NCBI GenBank assembly: GCA_038231255.1
Contig: JBBRLR010000011.1
Location: forward strand, 1 to 64,000
Reading direction: 5' to 3'
Length of the DNA: 64,000 nt
From: JALYUS01 sp038231255
Lineage (GTDB): Bacteria; Chloroflexota; Chloroflexia; Thermomicrobiales; JALYUS01
The notes beneath the pieces were generated by a model. That model was given only the letters and a program-made list of their open reading frames with translations, did no database searches and was not told the DNA's origin. This document shows positions 17,000 to 25,598 of the stretch, piece by piece. Position 1 is the first letter of the stretch, and every line of letters begins with the position of its first letter. Both the position numbers and the translations under genes were made by a program.

Positions 17000-18147
17000 C
17001 CAACGAGCGACCGGCACGGGGTGGGCGGAAGATTCGGGTCGGCGTCCTGTTCGGTGGGCAATCGAGCGAGCACGCTGTCTCATTAGCGTCCGCGCAATCC
17101 GTGATCGCCGCCCTTGACCCGGACGCCTACGAGATCGTCCCGATCGGCATCACGCGGCAGGGGCAATGGCTGGCGGGCGGTGATCCGATGCGCGACCTGC
17201 TCGCGGCGGGCGGCCAACTGACCGAAAAGCCGCCGGAGACCGCAGCTGCATCGAACGCGATCATTCCCGCCGCCCGCGATACGGCGCTGACGGCGGGGCC
17301 GGAAGGCGCGTCGCGCGAACTCCATCGCCTCGATGTCGTCTTTCCCGTGTTGCACGGGCCATTCGGCGAGGATGGCACGGTGCAGGGCTTCCTCGAACTC
17401 GCAGACATCGCCTATGTCGGTTCCGGCGTGCGTGGCTCGGCGGCGGGGATGGACAAGGCGATGATGAAGGCGCTCTTCCGCGATGCGGGGCTGCCAACAC
17501 CGCGCACGCAACTCGTCCGCGAATCGGAGTGGGAATGCGCGCCCGGTGCGGTCGTCCGGCGGCTCGTTGCGGCGGTCGGGTTGCCGTGCTTCGTCAAGCC
17601 GGCCAATATGGGTTCGAGCGTCGGCGTGTCGAAGGCGGAAACGGAAGGCGATATTCCTGGCGCACTGATCGAGGCGTTCCGCTTCGATGTGGACGGGCGG
17701 GTCGTCGTCGAAGAGGCAATTGTCGGCAGGGAAGTCGAATGCAGCGTCCTCGGCAACGAGGACCCGCAGGCGTCGGCAGTCGGCGAGATCATCGTGCAAG
17801 GGCATGCATTCTACGACTACGCCGCGAAATACACCGACCCCGCGACGCGCCTGCGCATCCCGGCCGATCTCCCGCCCAAGATTGCCGACGAAGTGCGCCG
17901 CTGCGCGGTCGAGGCGTTCCGCGCGATTGACGCGCAAGGGTTGGCGCGGGTGGATTTCTTCTACGACGAGGCGCATGAGCGGGTGCTAATCAACGAAATC
18001 AACACGATGCCGGGTTTCACGTCCACGAGCATGTACGCGATGATGTGGCAGGCGGTTGGCGTCTCGTATGGCGAGTTGGTGGATCGGCTAATTACCCTCG
18101 CCATCGCGCGGCACGACCGTCGTCGCCGTCGTCGCGGGGAGGCGTAA
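16996..18147 (+). CDS. ddl: D-alanine--D-alanine ligase
   Basis: The 383-residue ATP-grasp enzyme joins two D-alanines for the MurF step. The N-terminal domain contains VLFGGQSSEHAVSLASA and HGPFGEDGTVQGFLEL. The ATP-grasp core has KPANMGSSVGVSKA and the EINTMPGFTSTSMYAMM C-terminal motif with the Mg-binding glutamate and asparagine. An approximately 30-residue insert near residue 75-100 is common in longer Ddl forms. The ATG at 16996 overlaps murB by ATGA; the upstream open frame lies inside murB. Confidence 0.95.
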   Translation: MTNERPARGGRKIRVGVLFGGQSSEHAVSLASAQSVIAALDPDAYEIVPIGITRQGQWLAGGDPMRDLLAAGGQLTEKPPETAAASNAIIPAARDTALTAGPEGASRELHRLDVVFPVLHGPFGEDGTVQGFLELADIAYVGSGVRGSAAGMDKAMMKALFRDAGLPTPRTQLVRESEWECAPGAVVRRLVAAVGLPCFVKPANMGSSVGVSKAETEGDIPGALIEAFRFDVDGRVVVEEAIVGREVECSVLGNEDPQASAVGEIIVQGHAFYDYAAKYTDPATRLRIPADLPPKIADEVRRCAVEAFRAIDAQGLARVDFFYDEAHERVLINEINTMPGFTSTSMYAMMWQAVGVSYGELVDRLITLAIARHDRRRRRRGEA

Positions 18148-18150
18148 GCA

Positions 18151-18912
18151 ATGGCGCGCGGGATGACGGCAAAACGCGTCGGGCAGGCGTGCGTCTACAC
18201 CCTCCGGTGGGCGGTCGTGATGCTGCGGAACGGCCGGCTACCCGCAGGGATCGGCGCCCTCGTTCTCGGTGGCGCGCTCGCATTCGTCGTGACAGACGCG
18301 CGGTTTGCGGTCAATCGCGTCGTCGTCGTCGGTGTCGCGGGGCTGTCCGGCTCGACGGTGGCGGAAGCGACGGGCGTGTTGGGTCGGAGCGTTTTCAGCG
18401 TGGACAGCGCCGCTGTGGCACGCCGGATCGCCACGCTCCCCGATGTGCGGCGCAGCGATGTCCACACCGAAGCGCCGGACACAATCGTCGTGCGGATCGA
18501 GGAGCGGCAGGCGGCGCTCGTGTGGGACGCAGCAGATCAGTCATTTCTTGTTGACGCGGATGGTACTGTGCTGGGGCAGCCCGATGCGACCGCACAACAA
18601 CGCTTGCCGCATCTCCGGGCGTTGGTGGGTATCCCGTTGCCGGTGACCGGTGGCCGCGTCGCCGATGATTCGATCCGCGCGGCGCTGGCGTTGAACGAGC
18701 AATTGCCGATAGTGACCGGGCTGACCGAGGCGGCGATTACGCTCGATCCTGTGGCCGGATTAGTTATCCAGGGGGGTACGTGGCGTGTGGTGGTGGGAAA
18801 TGATGAACACCTCGGCAACAAACTTGCTATCTTGAAGCGATTGCTCGGACAGCAGCCGTGGGTGGAGGCGGATATTCGTGATCCCGAACGACCGGTGGTA
18901 CGTAAGAAATAG
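18151..18912 (+). CDS. ftsQ: Cell division protein FtsQ (POTRA domain)
   Basis: The 253-residue bitopic protein has a basic N-terminus, one membrane segment (about 30-50) and then a POTRA-type domain starting at FAVNRVVVVGVAGLSGSTV, followed by the beta domain with VRIEERQAALVW. This is the FtsQ/DivIB plan. In the divisome it links FtsL/FtsB-type proteins with the peptidoglycan synthases. It lies three bases after ddl and 21 bases before ftsA. The overall similarity is low, as usual for this family, and the call rests on the POTRA pattern and position. Confidence 0.85.
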   Translation: MARGMTAKRVGQACVYTLRWAVVMLRNGRLPAGIGALVLGGALAFVVTDARFAVNRVVVVGVAGLSGSTVAEATGVLGRSVFSVDSAAVARRIATLPDVRRSDVHTEAPDTIVVRIEERQAALVWDAADQSFLVDADGTVLGQPDATAQQRLPHLRALVGIPLPVTGGRVADDSIRAALALNEQLPIVTGLTEAAITLDPVAGLVIQGGTWRVVVGNDEHLGNKLAILKRLLGQQPWVEADIRDPERPVVRKK

Positions 18913-18933
18913 CGGTAGGACGATAGGGATGGA

Positions 18934-20112
18934 GTGAACGTGACCTGGTGGCGAGGCCAAACGCAGCGCGTGCATGACACAGTGGTCGGCATTGATGCCG
19001 GCAATGTGGACGTGCGCGTCGTCATCGCGGGGGCAACCACCACGGACGCCGACGATGTGCGCGAGCGAGTGCCAGTGCTCGGTCATGGCATTGCGACGGC
19101 GCAAGGCTTGACGCGCGGCGTCGTGTCGGATGCGCGCGGACTGGGTGGTGCGATCCGCGTCGCGGTCGAGCAAGCGGAGAAAGCGGCGGGGCATCGCGTC
19201 CTCGGGGGCTATTTCAGCGTGCCGCTCGCACAGTTCGCGTCGCTGACATCGCGCCGCGAGTGCATCGTCCTGCAATCGCCCATCGCGGTGCGCGAGATGA
19301 CCCACCATGCCACGGATCGGACACCTGCGTGGCGTGAGGTCGCACGGCACGCGGGCCTCGAAGTCGTCGGCATCGTGCCAAGTGTGCTGGCGGCGACGGC
19401 GGCGGTGGCACTCCCCGATGAGCACGACGGTGTCGTCGTGATTATCGAGTGCGGCGCGGAACACACGAGCATCGCTGTTTTCTCCGGCGGTACGGTCGTG
19501 TGTTTGGGGAGTGTCCCGGTCGGGGGAGACCACATCACGCGCGATCTCGCGACGGTGTTGCGCATTGATCCGATGGAGGCGGAGCGGTTAAAATTTGAGG
19601 TGGGCAACGCGCGATTCGGTGCGTCGGACATTGAGGTGCTTGTGCGGGGTCTGGACGGAGGGCGGACAGCGGTGTCCGTTTCGCTCGTCGCCGCGATCAT
19701 TAGCGCGCGCGTGGATCAACTGCTCGCGCATGTCGGCGAGATCGTTCGGCCCGCCACGACGTTCGCGCGCGGCGGGGGAACGGTTGGTCAAGTAATTTTG
19801 TGCGGCGGGGGCGCGGCGTTGTCGGGCCTCGCGCCGATGGCCCGCGCGGCACTCGGCATGCCCGTGCGCGTCGCGGGGGCATGGGGCTTCGCCGGGCCGG
19901 CGACAATGCAGTCGCCGGGTTTTGCGGCCGTTCTCGGCCTGCTCCGCTGGCGCGCGACCGTCGAGCCAGGGTTGCGGACACGGACGGATGTCGGGCAAAA
20001 TACGCGGGCGAGTGTCGGCGCTGCGGCGGGAAATGGGACAAAATTCCCTGTCCAGCCAATGCGAATCGGGCAGACGCGGTGGCAGGCATGGTTGCGCGAG
20101 TTTCTGCCGTGA
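18934..20112 (+). CDS. ftsA: FtsA-like cell division ATPase
   Basis: The 392-residue protein has an actin/Hsp70-type fold: a VGIDAGNVDVRVVIAG phosphate-1 segment near residue 18, an SHS2-like insert containing TQGLTRGVVSD, a phosphate-2 region (IIECGAEHTSIAVFSGG) near residue 170 and an adenosine motif (LCGGGAALSGL) near 290. The last 16 residues (ending RWQAWLREFLP) look like the amphipathic membrane-targeting helix of FtsA. It sits between ftsQ and ftsZ as expected. The sequence is divergent from proteobacterial FtsA. GTG at 18934 is the likely start. Confidence 0.82.
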   Translation: MNVTWWRGQTQRVHDTVVGIDAGNVDVRVVIAGATTTDADDVRERVPVLGHGIATAQGLTRGVVSDARGLGGAIRVAVEQAEKAAGHRVLGGYFSVPLAQFASLTSRRECIVLQSPIAVREMTHHATDRTPAWREVARHAGLEVVGIVPSVLAATAAVALPDEHDGVVVIIECGAEHTSIAVFSGGTVVCLGSVPVGGDHITRDLATVLRIDPMEAERLKFEVGNARFGASDIEVLVRGLDGGRTAVSVSLVAAIISARVDQLLAHVGEIVRPATTFARGGGTVGQVILCGGGAALSGLAPMARAALGMPVRVAGAWGFAGPATMQSPGFAAVLGLLRWRATVEPGLRTRTDVGQNTRASVGAAAGNGTKFPVQPMRIGQTRWQAWLREFLP

Positions 20113-20211
20113 GCGATACTTGTCTGCCAACGGGGGAGATGAGTACGGGTTCCTGTGGGTGCGGGAGAAAGACCCTCATCGCGCGGATTGGCGAAGAGGA
20201 AGGACAAGGGC

Positions 20212-21471
20212 ATGTTTGAATCTCATGTCGCGTATGGCGGCGAGAATTTTGCCCAGATCAAAGTCATCGGGGTTGGCGGCGGGGGGAGTAACGCCGTCAA
20301 TCGCATGATCGAAGCGAAATTGCACGGGGTTGAGTTCGTCGCCGTGAATACGGACGCGCAAGCGCTCCTTCATTCACAGGCGTCGTTTTGCCTCCGGATC
20401 GGGGATAAGCTGACCAAGGGTTTGGGCGCCGGTGGCAACCCCGCCATCGGCGCGAAGGCGGCGGAAGAAACGCGCGAGGCGATCTACGATGTCCTCAAAG
20501 GCGCGGATATGGTCTTCATCACCGCCGGGATGGGCGGCGGCACGGGCACGGGCGCCTCACCGGTGATCGCGGAGATCGCCAAGGAGGTGAGCGCACTGAC
20601 CGTCGGCGTCGTCACCAAGCCGTTCGATTTCGAAGGGCCGACGCGCCGAAAGAATGCCGAGGAAGGGATTGCGCTGCTCAAGGAGCGCGTGGATGCGCTA
20701 ATCACGATCCCGAACCAGCGACTCTTGTCCATCGCGGACAGCAAGATGACGTTCATGGAGGCCTTCCGCCTCGCCGATGATGTGCTGAAGCAGGGTATCC
20801 AGGGCATCGCGGACCTGATTACGCGGCCCGGTATCATCAACCTTGACTTCGCGGATGTGAAGACGATCATGTCCGGCGCCGGCTCGGCCTTCATGGCAAT
20901 CGGCCGGGGCATGGGCGATACGCGGGCGCAGGACGCGGCGCGCATGGCGATTGAAAGCCCACTGCTCGAAATGAGTATTCAAGGCGCGACGGGCATCCTA
21001 TTCAACATTTCGGGCCCAAGCGACATGGGGTTGCAGGAGATCTATGAGGCGGCGGAGATCGTGCGCGAGGCGGCCGATCAGAACGTCAACTTCATCTTCG
21101 GCGCGACGCTCGACGAGCATATGACCTCGCAGGAAGTCGCCGTGACGTTGATCGCGACGGGGTTCGACAATGACCGGGGGCAGGGGAGATTACGGCCGCT
21201 CTTCCCGCGTACCGGATCATCGAACGAACCGCCGCAGACCCAACCGTATCGCCGACCTGGCACGAACCCGTTGCCACAGCAGCAACCCTATCGCCCAACG
21301 GGTTCGGGGCAGGGACCGCTCGGTGGTTCTGGCACGCGCCCGCCCGATCCGCGCGACAACGAGCGGCGGCAGCCACCGCCGCCGCGCCCCGGACAGCCGG
21401 AAACCAAACCGGGCAGCGACGACGACGATTTCGATGTACCGCCATTCGTCCATATCTTGCGCGGACGCTAA
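20212..21471 (+). CDS. ftsZ: Cell division GTPase (tubulin homologue)
   Basis: The 419-residue protein is FtsZ, which polymerises into the cytokinetic ring at mid-cell. The GTP-binding tubulin signature GMGGGTGTGASPVIAE is near residue 105 and NTDAQAL near 45; the T7 synergy loop NLDFADVKTIM is present. A glycine/proline/glutamine-rich linker (about 330-400) leads to a conserved C-terminal peptide (DDFDVPPFVHILRGR) that matches the FtsA/SepF-binding tail. ATG at 20212 follows AGGAAGGA; the gap from ftsA is 99 bases and may hold its own promoter. Confidence 0.97.
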   Translation: MFESHVAYGGENFAQIKVIGVGGGGSNAVNRMIEAKLHGVEFVAVNTDAQALLHSQASFCLRIGDKLTKGLGAGGNPAIGAKAAEETREAIYDVLKGADMVFITAGMGGGTGTGASPVIAEIAKEVSALTVGVVTKPFDFEGPTRRKNAEEGIALLKERVDALITIPNQRLLSIADSKMTFMEAFRLADDVLKQGIQGIADLITRPGIINLDFADVKTIMSGAGSAFMAIGRGMGDTRAQDAARMAIESPLLEMSIQGATGILFNISGPSDMGLQEIYEAAEIVREAADQNVNFIFGATLDEHMTSQEVAVTLIATGFDNDRGQGRLRPLFPRTGSSNEPPQTQPYRRPGTNPLPQQQPYRPTGSGQGPLGGSGTRPPDPRDNERRQPPPPRPGQPETKPGSDDDDFDVPPFVHILRGR

Positions 21472-21482
21472 GAGATGATTGC

Positions 21483-21567
21483 AAACCGTCAAGATGCTAA
21501 GGACGCCAAGAGGGAAAAAGAAAGATCGGATTTCCTCTTCGCATTTTCTTGGCATCTTGGCGGTTGA
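21483..21567. repeat. Extragenic palindrome (CCAAGACGCCAAGGACGCC family), degenerate copy
   Basis: Arms at about 21483-21513 and 21546-21567 carry AAACCGTCAAGATGCTAAGG and its degraded inverse around an AT-rich, purine-rich loop. It lies between ftsZ and nrdR. Better-preserved copies are at 25488-25591 and 47283-47379. Confidence 0.75.
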
Positions 21568-21593
21568 TTTCCGCCCGTATTTGAGGATTTGTT

Positions 21594-22100
21594 ATGCATT
21601 GCCCCTACTGTCAGGCGCCCGATACGCGCGTGATTGATTCGCGCGAACTCGGCAGCGGTGAGAGCATCCGCCGCCGCCGGGAGTGCCAGGTGTGCAACCG
21701 CCGATTCACAACGTACGAGCGCGTCGAGGCGGTCAGCTTGTATGTCGTCAAAAAAGATGGTCGCCGCGAGGAGTACGATCCACGCAAACTGCGGAGCGCG
21801 GTTCGGATCGCCTCCATCAAGCGCCCGGTGAGCGAGGGGGCGGTGGATGCCCTCGTCGCCGATGTGGAGCGCGCGTTGTTCGACCTCGGGCAGCGCGAGG
21901 TGCCGAGTTCGACCATCGGTGAACTCGTCGTCGAACGGCTGCACGATCTCGATCTCGTTGCCTACATTCGGTTTGCTTCGGTCTACCGCGATTTCGCTGA
22001 TCTGGACGAGATGCGGGCTGCGATAGACGGCCTCGTCACTGAGCGTACCGGGCGACCCAATGGCGCGACGCGCCGCACGCGCCGCACGCCCGTAGCGTAG
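21594..22100 (+). CDS. nrdR: Transcriptional repressor NrdR
   Basis: The 168-residue protein is NrdR, the nucleotide-sensing repressor of ribonucleotide reductase genes. It begins with a zinc ribbon, CPYC near residue 3 and CQVC near residue 31, followed by RRFTTYERVE and an ATP-cone domain starting at VVKKDGRREEYDPRKL. The C-terminal 18 residues are a Thr/Arg-rich extension. No ribonucleotide reductase gene or NrdR box is visible in this window. The gene ends 30 bases before a bidirectional terminator. Confidence 0.95.
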   Translation: MHCPYCQAPDTRVIDSRELGSGESIRRRRECQVCNRRFTTYERVEAVSLYVVKKDGRREEYDPRKLRSAVRIASIKRPVSEGAVDALVADVERALFDLGQREVPSSTIGELVVERLHDLDLVAYIRFASVYRDFADLDEMRAAIDGLVTERTGRPNGATRRTRRTPVA

Positions 22101-22127
22101 GGGCGATTCGCGACTCGCCCCTACGCA
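22096..22127. repeat. Extragenic palindrome (GTAGGGGCGATTCGCG type)
   Basis: A near-perfect 32-base palindrome overlaps the nrdR stop region. The same element occurs as a perfect 30-base palindrome at 31596-31625. It abuts the terminator hairpin at 22130-22172. Confidence 0.85.
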
Positions 22128-22129
22128 TC

Positions 22130-22172
22130 GAACACAAAAACGCCCCCAACCTTAGGGGCGTTTTCGTGTTCG
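22130..22172. terminator. Bidirectional intrinsic terminator between nrdR and trxA
   Basis: An 18-base inverted repeat, CGAACACAAAAACGCCCC and its inverse, brackets a short loop. The hairpin is GC-rich at its tip and has A and T tracts on the two sides, so it would end transcription from both convergent genes. Confidence 0.85.
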
Positions 22173-22181
22173 GAACCTCGA

Positions 22182-22544
22182 TTAGCTCAGGTGGCCCTGA
22201 ATCTTGTCCATCAGCTTGTTCTTTGGCTGAAAGCCGATGATCGTCTCGACCGGCTTGCCGCCCTTGTAGAGCATTAGCGTTGGGATGCTCATAATACCGA
22301 GGTTGCCGGCGATCTGCTGATTCTCGTCCACGTTGACTTTGACGATCGTGATCTTCTCGCCCAGTTCATCACTGATCTGATCGAGAATCGGCGCAACCAT
22401 CCGGCATGGACCGCACCAGGGCGCCCAGAAGTCAACCAGCACGGGGCCTTTCGCATTGACCACATGCTGATCGAACGTCGCGTCCGTTACCGCTACCGGG
22501 TGCCGCGCATGATCCTTTTCGCCGTCAGTTGCTGGATGTACCAT
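22182..22544 (-). CDS. trxA: Thioredoxin
   Basis: The 120-residue protein is a standard thioredoxin that reduces protein disulfides in the cytoplasm. The redox motif WCGPC is at residues 43-47 and the conserved cis-proline segment is IMSIPTLMLYKGG. A 15-residue polar extension precedes the fold. I chose the ATG at 22544 because AAAGGAGC precedes it; the open frame upstream has no thioredoxin similarity. It converges on nrdR across a shared terminator and is divergent from the glycosyltransferase gene. Confidence 0.96.
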   Translation of the reverse strand: MVHPATDGEKDHARHPVAVTDATFDQHVVNAKGPVLVDFWAPWCGPCRMVAPILDQISDELGEKITIVKVNVDENQQIAGNLGIMSIPTLMLYKGGKPVETIIGFQPKNKLMDKIQGHLS

Positions 22545-22670
22545 TGACTCTGCTCCTTTTGTTGCACTACCGCCGCGATCGTCTGTCGGTCGCAGTCTAC
22601 ACCGGAAACTTCTTCGGTGCATTAATCCTAACACGCGCGCATCGCGGCGTATTCCGGGCACAGCCGTTCC

Positions 22671-22701
22671 CGACGAACGGGCGTTCGTCGTGTGATACAC
22701 T
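22671..22701 (+). promoter_or_regulatory. Hairpin and extended -10 promoter ahead of the glycosyltransferase pair
   Basis: A perfect inverted repeat CGACGAAC-GGGC-GTTCGTCG (22671-22690) is followed at once by an extended -10 element TGATACACT (22693-22701). The hairpin would cover the -35 position, so it could be a repressor operator. The GTG start of the downstream gene is about 35 bases further on. Confidence 0.5.
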
Positions 22702-22736
22702 CTTGCGGTGTGCCGGAGAGGGCAGAAGGAGAGCCT

Positions 22737-23924
22737 GTGACACTGTGTGTTGGATTCGATGGTGCGATGCTCCGCGCCCCGCTGACGGGGAGCGGTCTGT
22801 ACAGCGCCGCGCTGATCGGAGCGTTGCGCGAACTCTCCGAAATCGAAATGACCTTGCTCAGCCCTGAGCCGCTTGCAACCGAGCCGGATGCGGTCATCGC
22901 CGTTCCGCCGCGTTGGTTGGCAAGCGAGCGGCTGCGCAAGGTCTGGTGGGAGCAGGTCGGCATTCGCCGCGCGGCGCGGCGCGCGGGCGTGGACGTGGTC
23001 CATGTCCCGTACTTCGCCGCACCACTCCGGCAGACGATGCCGCATGTCGTTACCGTCCACGATGTCATCCCGCTCCTGATGCCGGCGTACGGTGGCGGGC
23101 GGGCGATGCGGGCGTATCTCCGCCTCGTCTCCGCCGGGGCACGCCGCGCTACGCAGGTGATTGCCGATTCCGAATGCTCACGCCGCGATGCGATCCGCGC
23201 CCTGGCGCTCGCGCCGGAACGTGTCACGACGATTCCGCTCGCAGTGGGCGCGGCTTTCGGCGTCGCGCGCGATGAGGCGATGGTTGCACGACTACGCGAT
23301 CAGTACGGGTTGTATGGCAAGCGCGTCATCTTCAATGTTGCAGGGCTTGATGTGCGCAAGAATATCGCCACACTGCTTCGGGCATTCGCGCGCGTCTCCG
23401 CCGTGATCGGCGACGATGTGCGCCTCGTGATCGGCGGCAAGGCACACGGGAATGCCGCGCTCTACCCCGATCCCGCTCCACTGGCGCGCGAACTCGGCAT
23501 CGCCGATCGCGTCCTCTTCGCGGGCGCGATCGGCGCGGCGGAGAAGATCGCGTTCTACCAACTGGCGGATTGCTACGTCGCGCCGAGTATCTACGAAGGG
23601 TTCGGATTGACGCTGCTCGAGGCGATGGCGTGCGGCACGCCCGTCGTCGCGGCGGACGCCAGTTGCACTCCCGAAGTCGTCGGGGATGCCGGAACGCTCG
23701 TTGCGCCGCATGATGACGCCGGGTTCGCGGACGCGATCATCCGCGTGCTAACTGATGACGCCCACGCAGGGCGGATGCGCCAGCAGGGATTCGACCGTGC
23801 CCGGCAGTTCAGTTGGGAGCGCACAGCACTGGCGACGCGCTCCGTTTACCAGCGCGCGCATCAAGCGACCCAACCGGTCAGCGTGCATCTGTCGGGCGAG
23901 CAGCCGGTGGAGATTGCCCGATGA
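22737..23924 (+). CDS. Glycosyltransferase family 4 protein
   Basis: The 395-residue protein has the GT-B fold of family GT4. The N-terminal domain has a glycine-rich acceptor loop (RAPLTGSGLYSAAL). The C-terminal donor domain carries YEGFGLTLLEAMACGTPVVAAD, the EX7E signature region. Such enzymes move a sugar from a nucleotide donor to a lipid or polysaccharide acceptor at the membrane. I prefer the GTG at 22737, which has AAGGAG just upstream, over the earlier ATG. It overlaps the following glycosyltransferase (ATGA), so the two likely act in sequence. The acceptor is unknown. Confidence 0.88.
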   Translation: MTLCVGFDGAMLRAPLTGSGLYSAALIGALRELSEIEMTLLSPEPLATEPDAVIAVPPRWLASERLRKVWWEQVGIRRAARRAGVDVVHVPYFAAPLRQTMPHVVTVHDVIPLLMPAYGGGRAMRAYLRLVSAGARRATQVIADSECSRRDAIRALALAPERVTTIPLAVGAAFGVARDEAMVARLRDQYGLYGKRVIFNVAGLDVRKNIATLLRAFARVSAVIGDDVRLVIGGKAHGNAALYPDPAPLARELGIADRVLFAGAIGAAEKIAFYQLADCYVAPSIYEGFGLTLLEAMACGTPVVAADASCTPEVVGDAGTLVAPHDDAGFADAIIRVLTDDAHAGRMRQQGFDRARQFSWERTALATRSVYQRAHQATQPVSVHLSGEQPVEIAR

Positions 23925-25465
23925 AGATCGCGCTGCTTTCCAAGGCGATGGTAGTCGGGCCGTACCAGAAGAAGGCGGAAGAACTCGCGAAGCTGCCCGG
24001 CGTCGAACTGACGGTGATCGTGCCGGATGCCTGGGTCGAGCCGCGCGTCGGTGTCCAGAAGCTCGACGCGCAGTTCACGCAGGGGTACGACATGGTCGTC
24101 ACCGAGATGCGCTTCAACGGTCATTTCCATTACCACTACTATCCGGCAATCGGCAAGATCATCCGCGACCTCAAGCCTGACGTTTTCCATATTGACGAGG
24201 AGCCATACAACTACGCCACCTACCACGCGATGAAGGCCGGGCAACGGACGGGTGCGCGGATGTGCTTCTTCACCTACCAGAACATCATGAAGAAGTACCC
24301 GTTCCCGTTCTCGTCGTTCGAGAAGTCCGTCTATGCAGGTGTGGAAGTCGGCGTCGCGGCCAATCAGGCGGCGCTCGATGTGATCCGGGCGAAGGGATTC
24401 ACGAAACCGTCGCTCGTCATCCCGCAGTTCGGCGTTGATCCCGCGTTGTATCAGCCGGGGGTGCCGCAGGCGCGGCCCGCGAACCGTCCGCCGACTGTCG
24501 GCTATATCGGGCGTTTGGTCGAGGAGAAGGGCGTGCAGATCCTTCTCGACGCCGTGGCAGCGCTACGCCAACCGTATCGCCTGGAAATCATCGGCTCCGG
24601 TTACTACCGGACGGAGTTGGAAGTGCAGGCGGCGCGGCTCGGTATTCGCGACCGCATCTTCTTCCGCAACTCCGTGCCGTCGCGCGAAGTGCCGAATGTC
24701 CTCGGCAAGATTGACATCCTCGTCGTCCCGTCACTGACGCGCTCGAACTGGAAAGAGCAATTCGGGCGGGTGATTATCGAGGCGATGGCCTGCGAAGTGC
24801 CGGTAATCGGCTCGGATTCCGGCGAAATCCCCAATGTAATCGGCGACGCGGGGATTATCGTGCCGGAAGGCGATGCGCAGACGCTCGCACTACGCATCTG
24901 GGAACTGATGGAAGACCGCGTGCGGCGCCTGGAATTGGCGGCACGCGGGCGACAGCGCGTGCTGCGCTACTTCACCCAGCAACAGGTCGCGCTGCGCTAC
25001 TACCAGCTCTACCAGGCAATGCTTTACGGCAATGTCCCGTACGAACCTGCCCCGCCGCCGCCCGTCTTCGTCGCGCCGACAGGCTATCAGTCGTTTTCAG
25101 GGCAAGCGCCTCGGCGCAGCCCGGATGGCGCCGCGCCGACCGGGTATTTGCCGGAATCTGCCGCATCTGGCTTCGCACCCGCCCCGCCCCGCCCGCAAAC
25201 GCCGACCTACCCCTCTGCTCAGCCTGCTCGGGAAGAGGAACCCGCATATCCGCCCGGATACGACGATCTGCCGTCCGCCATCCCCGCACTGGAGCGCGAA
25301 GCCTTCTCGTGGCCGACGCCGGAGCACGCACCGGAAGCCGAGCCGCCATCCGTGCCCGCCTGGTGGCCGTCATCGTCGTTGCGCCCGCCAAAGCCGCCAG
25401 AGCAACCGTGGTGGCGGACTGACGACCGCGACGATGAGCCATCGGCAGACCGCCGGGCGCGCTAA
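23921..25465 (+). CDS. Glycosyltransferase family 4 protein with proline-rich tail
   Basis: The 514-residue protein combines a GT4 glycosyltransferase (about 1-380) with a long proline-rich, disordered C-terminal tail (about 380-514). The N-terminus starts with KIALLSKAMVVGPYQKKAEEL; the donor domain has GYIGRLVEEKGVQILLDAV and EAMACEVPVIGSDSGEIPNVI. The tail contains many PPP and TGY-type motifs and could recruit partners or sit in the envelope zone. ATG overlaps the upstream gene by four bases. The substrate is not deducible. Confidence 0.87.
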   Translation: MKIALLSKAMVVGPYQKKAEELAKLPGVELTVIVPDAWVEPRVGVQKLDAQFTQGYDMVVTEMRFNGHFHYHYYPAIGKIIRDLKPDVFHIDEEPYNYATYHAMKAGQRTGARMCFFTYQNIMKKYPFPFSSFEKSVYAGVEVGVAANQAALDVIRAKGFTKPSLVIPQFGVDPALYQPGVPQARPANRPPTVGYIGRLVEEKGVQILLDAVAALRQPYRLEIIGSGYYRTELEVQAARLGIRDRIFFRNSVPSREVPNVLGKIDILVVPSLTRSNWKEQFGRVIIEAMACEVPVIGSDSGEIPNVIGDAGIIVPEGDAQTLALRIWELMEDRVRRLELAARGRQRVLRYFTQQQVALRYYQLYQAMLYGNVPYEPAPPPPVFVAPTGYQSFSGQAPRRSPDGAAPTGYLPESAASGFAPAPPRPQTPTYPSAQPAREEEPAYPPGYDDLPSAIPALEREAFSWPTPEHAPEAEPPSVPAWWPSSSLRPPKPPEQPWWRTDDRDDEPSADRRAR

Positions 25466-25487
25466 TTTTTTGGTATGGATTGGGTTT

Positions 25488-25591
25488 GAACCGCCAAGAC
25501 GCCAAGGACGCCAAGAGGGACAAAGAGGAAGGAGAGAGAACTCACACTTCCCTTCTTTTTCTTCTTGGCGTCCTTAGCGTCTTGGCGGTTC
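25488..25591. repeat. Extragenic palindrome (CCAAGACGCCAAGGACGCC family)
   Basis: Arms of 30 bases (25488-25517 and 25562-25591) match with one or two differences. The loop is purine-rich then pyrimidine-rich and adds partial pairing. It lies between the convergent glycosyltransferase and pheA genes and is the same element as at 47283-47379. Confidence 0.85.
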
Positions 25592-25598
25592 ATATTTC

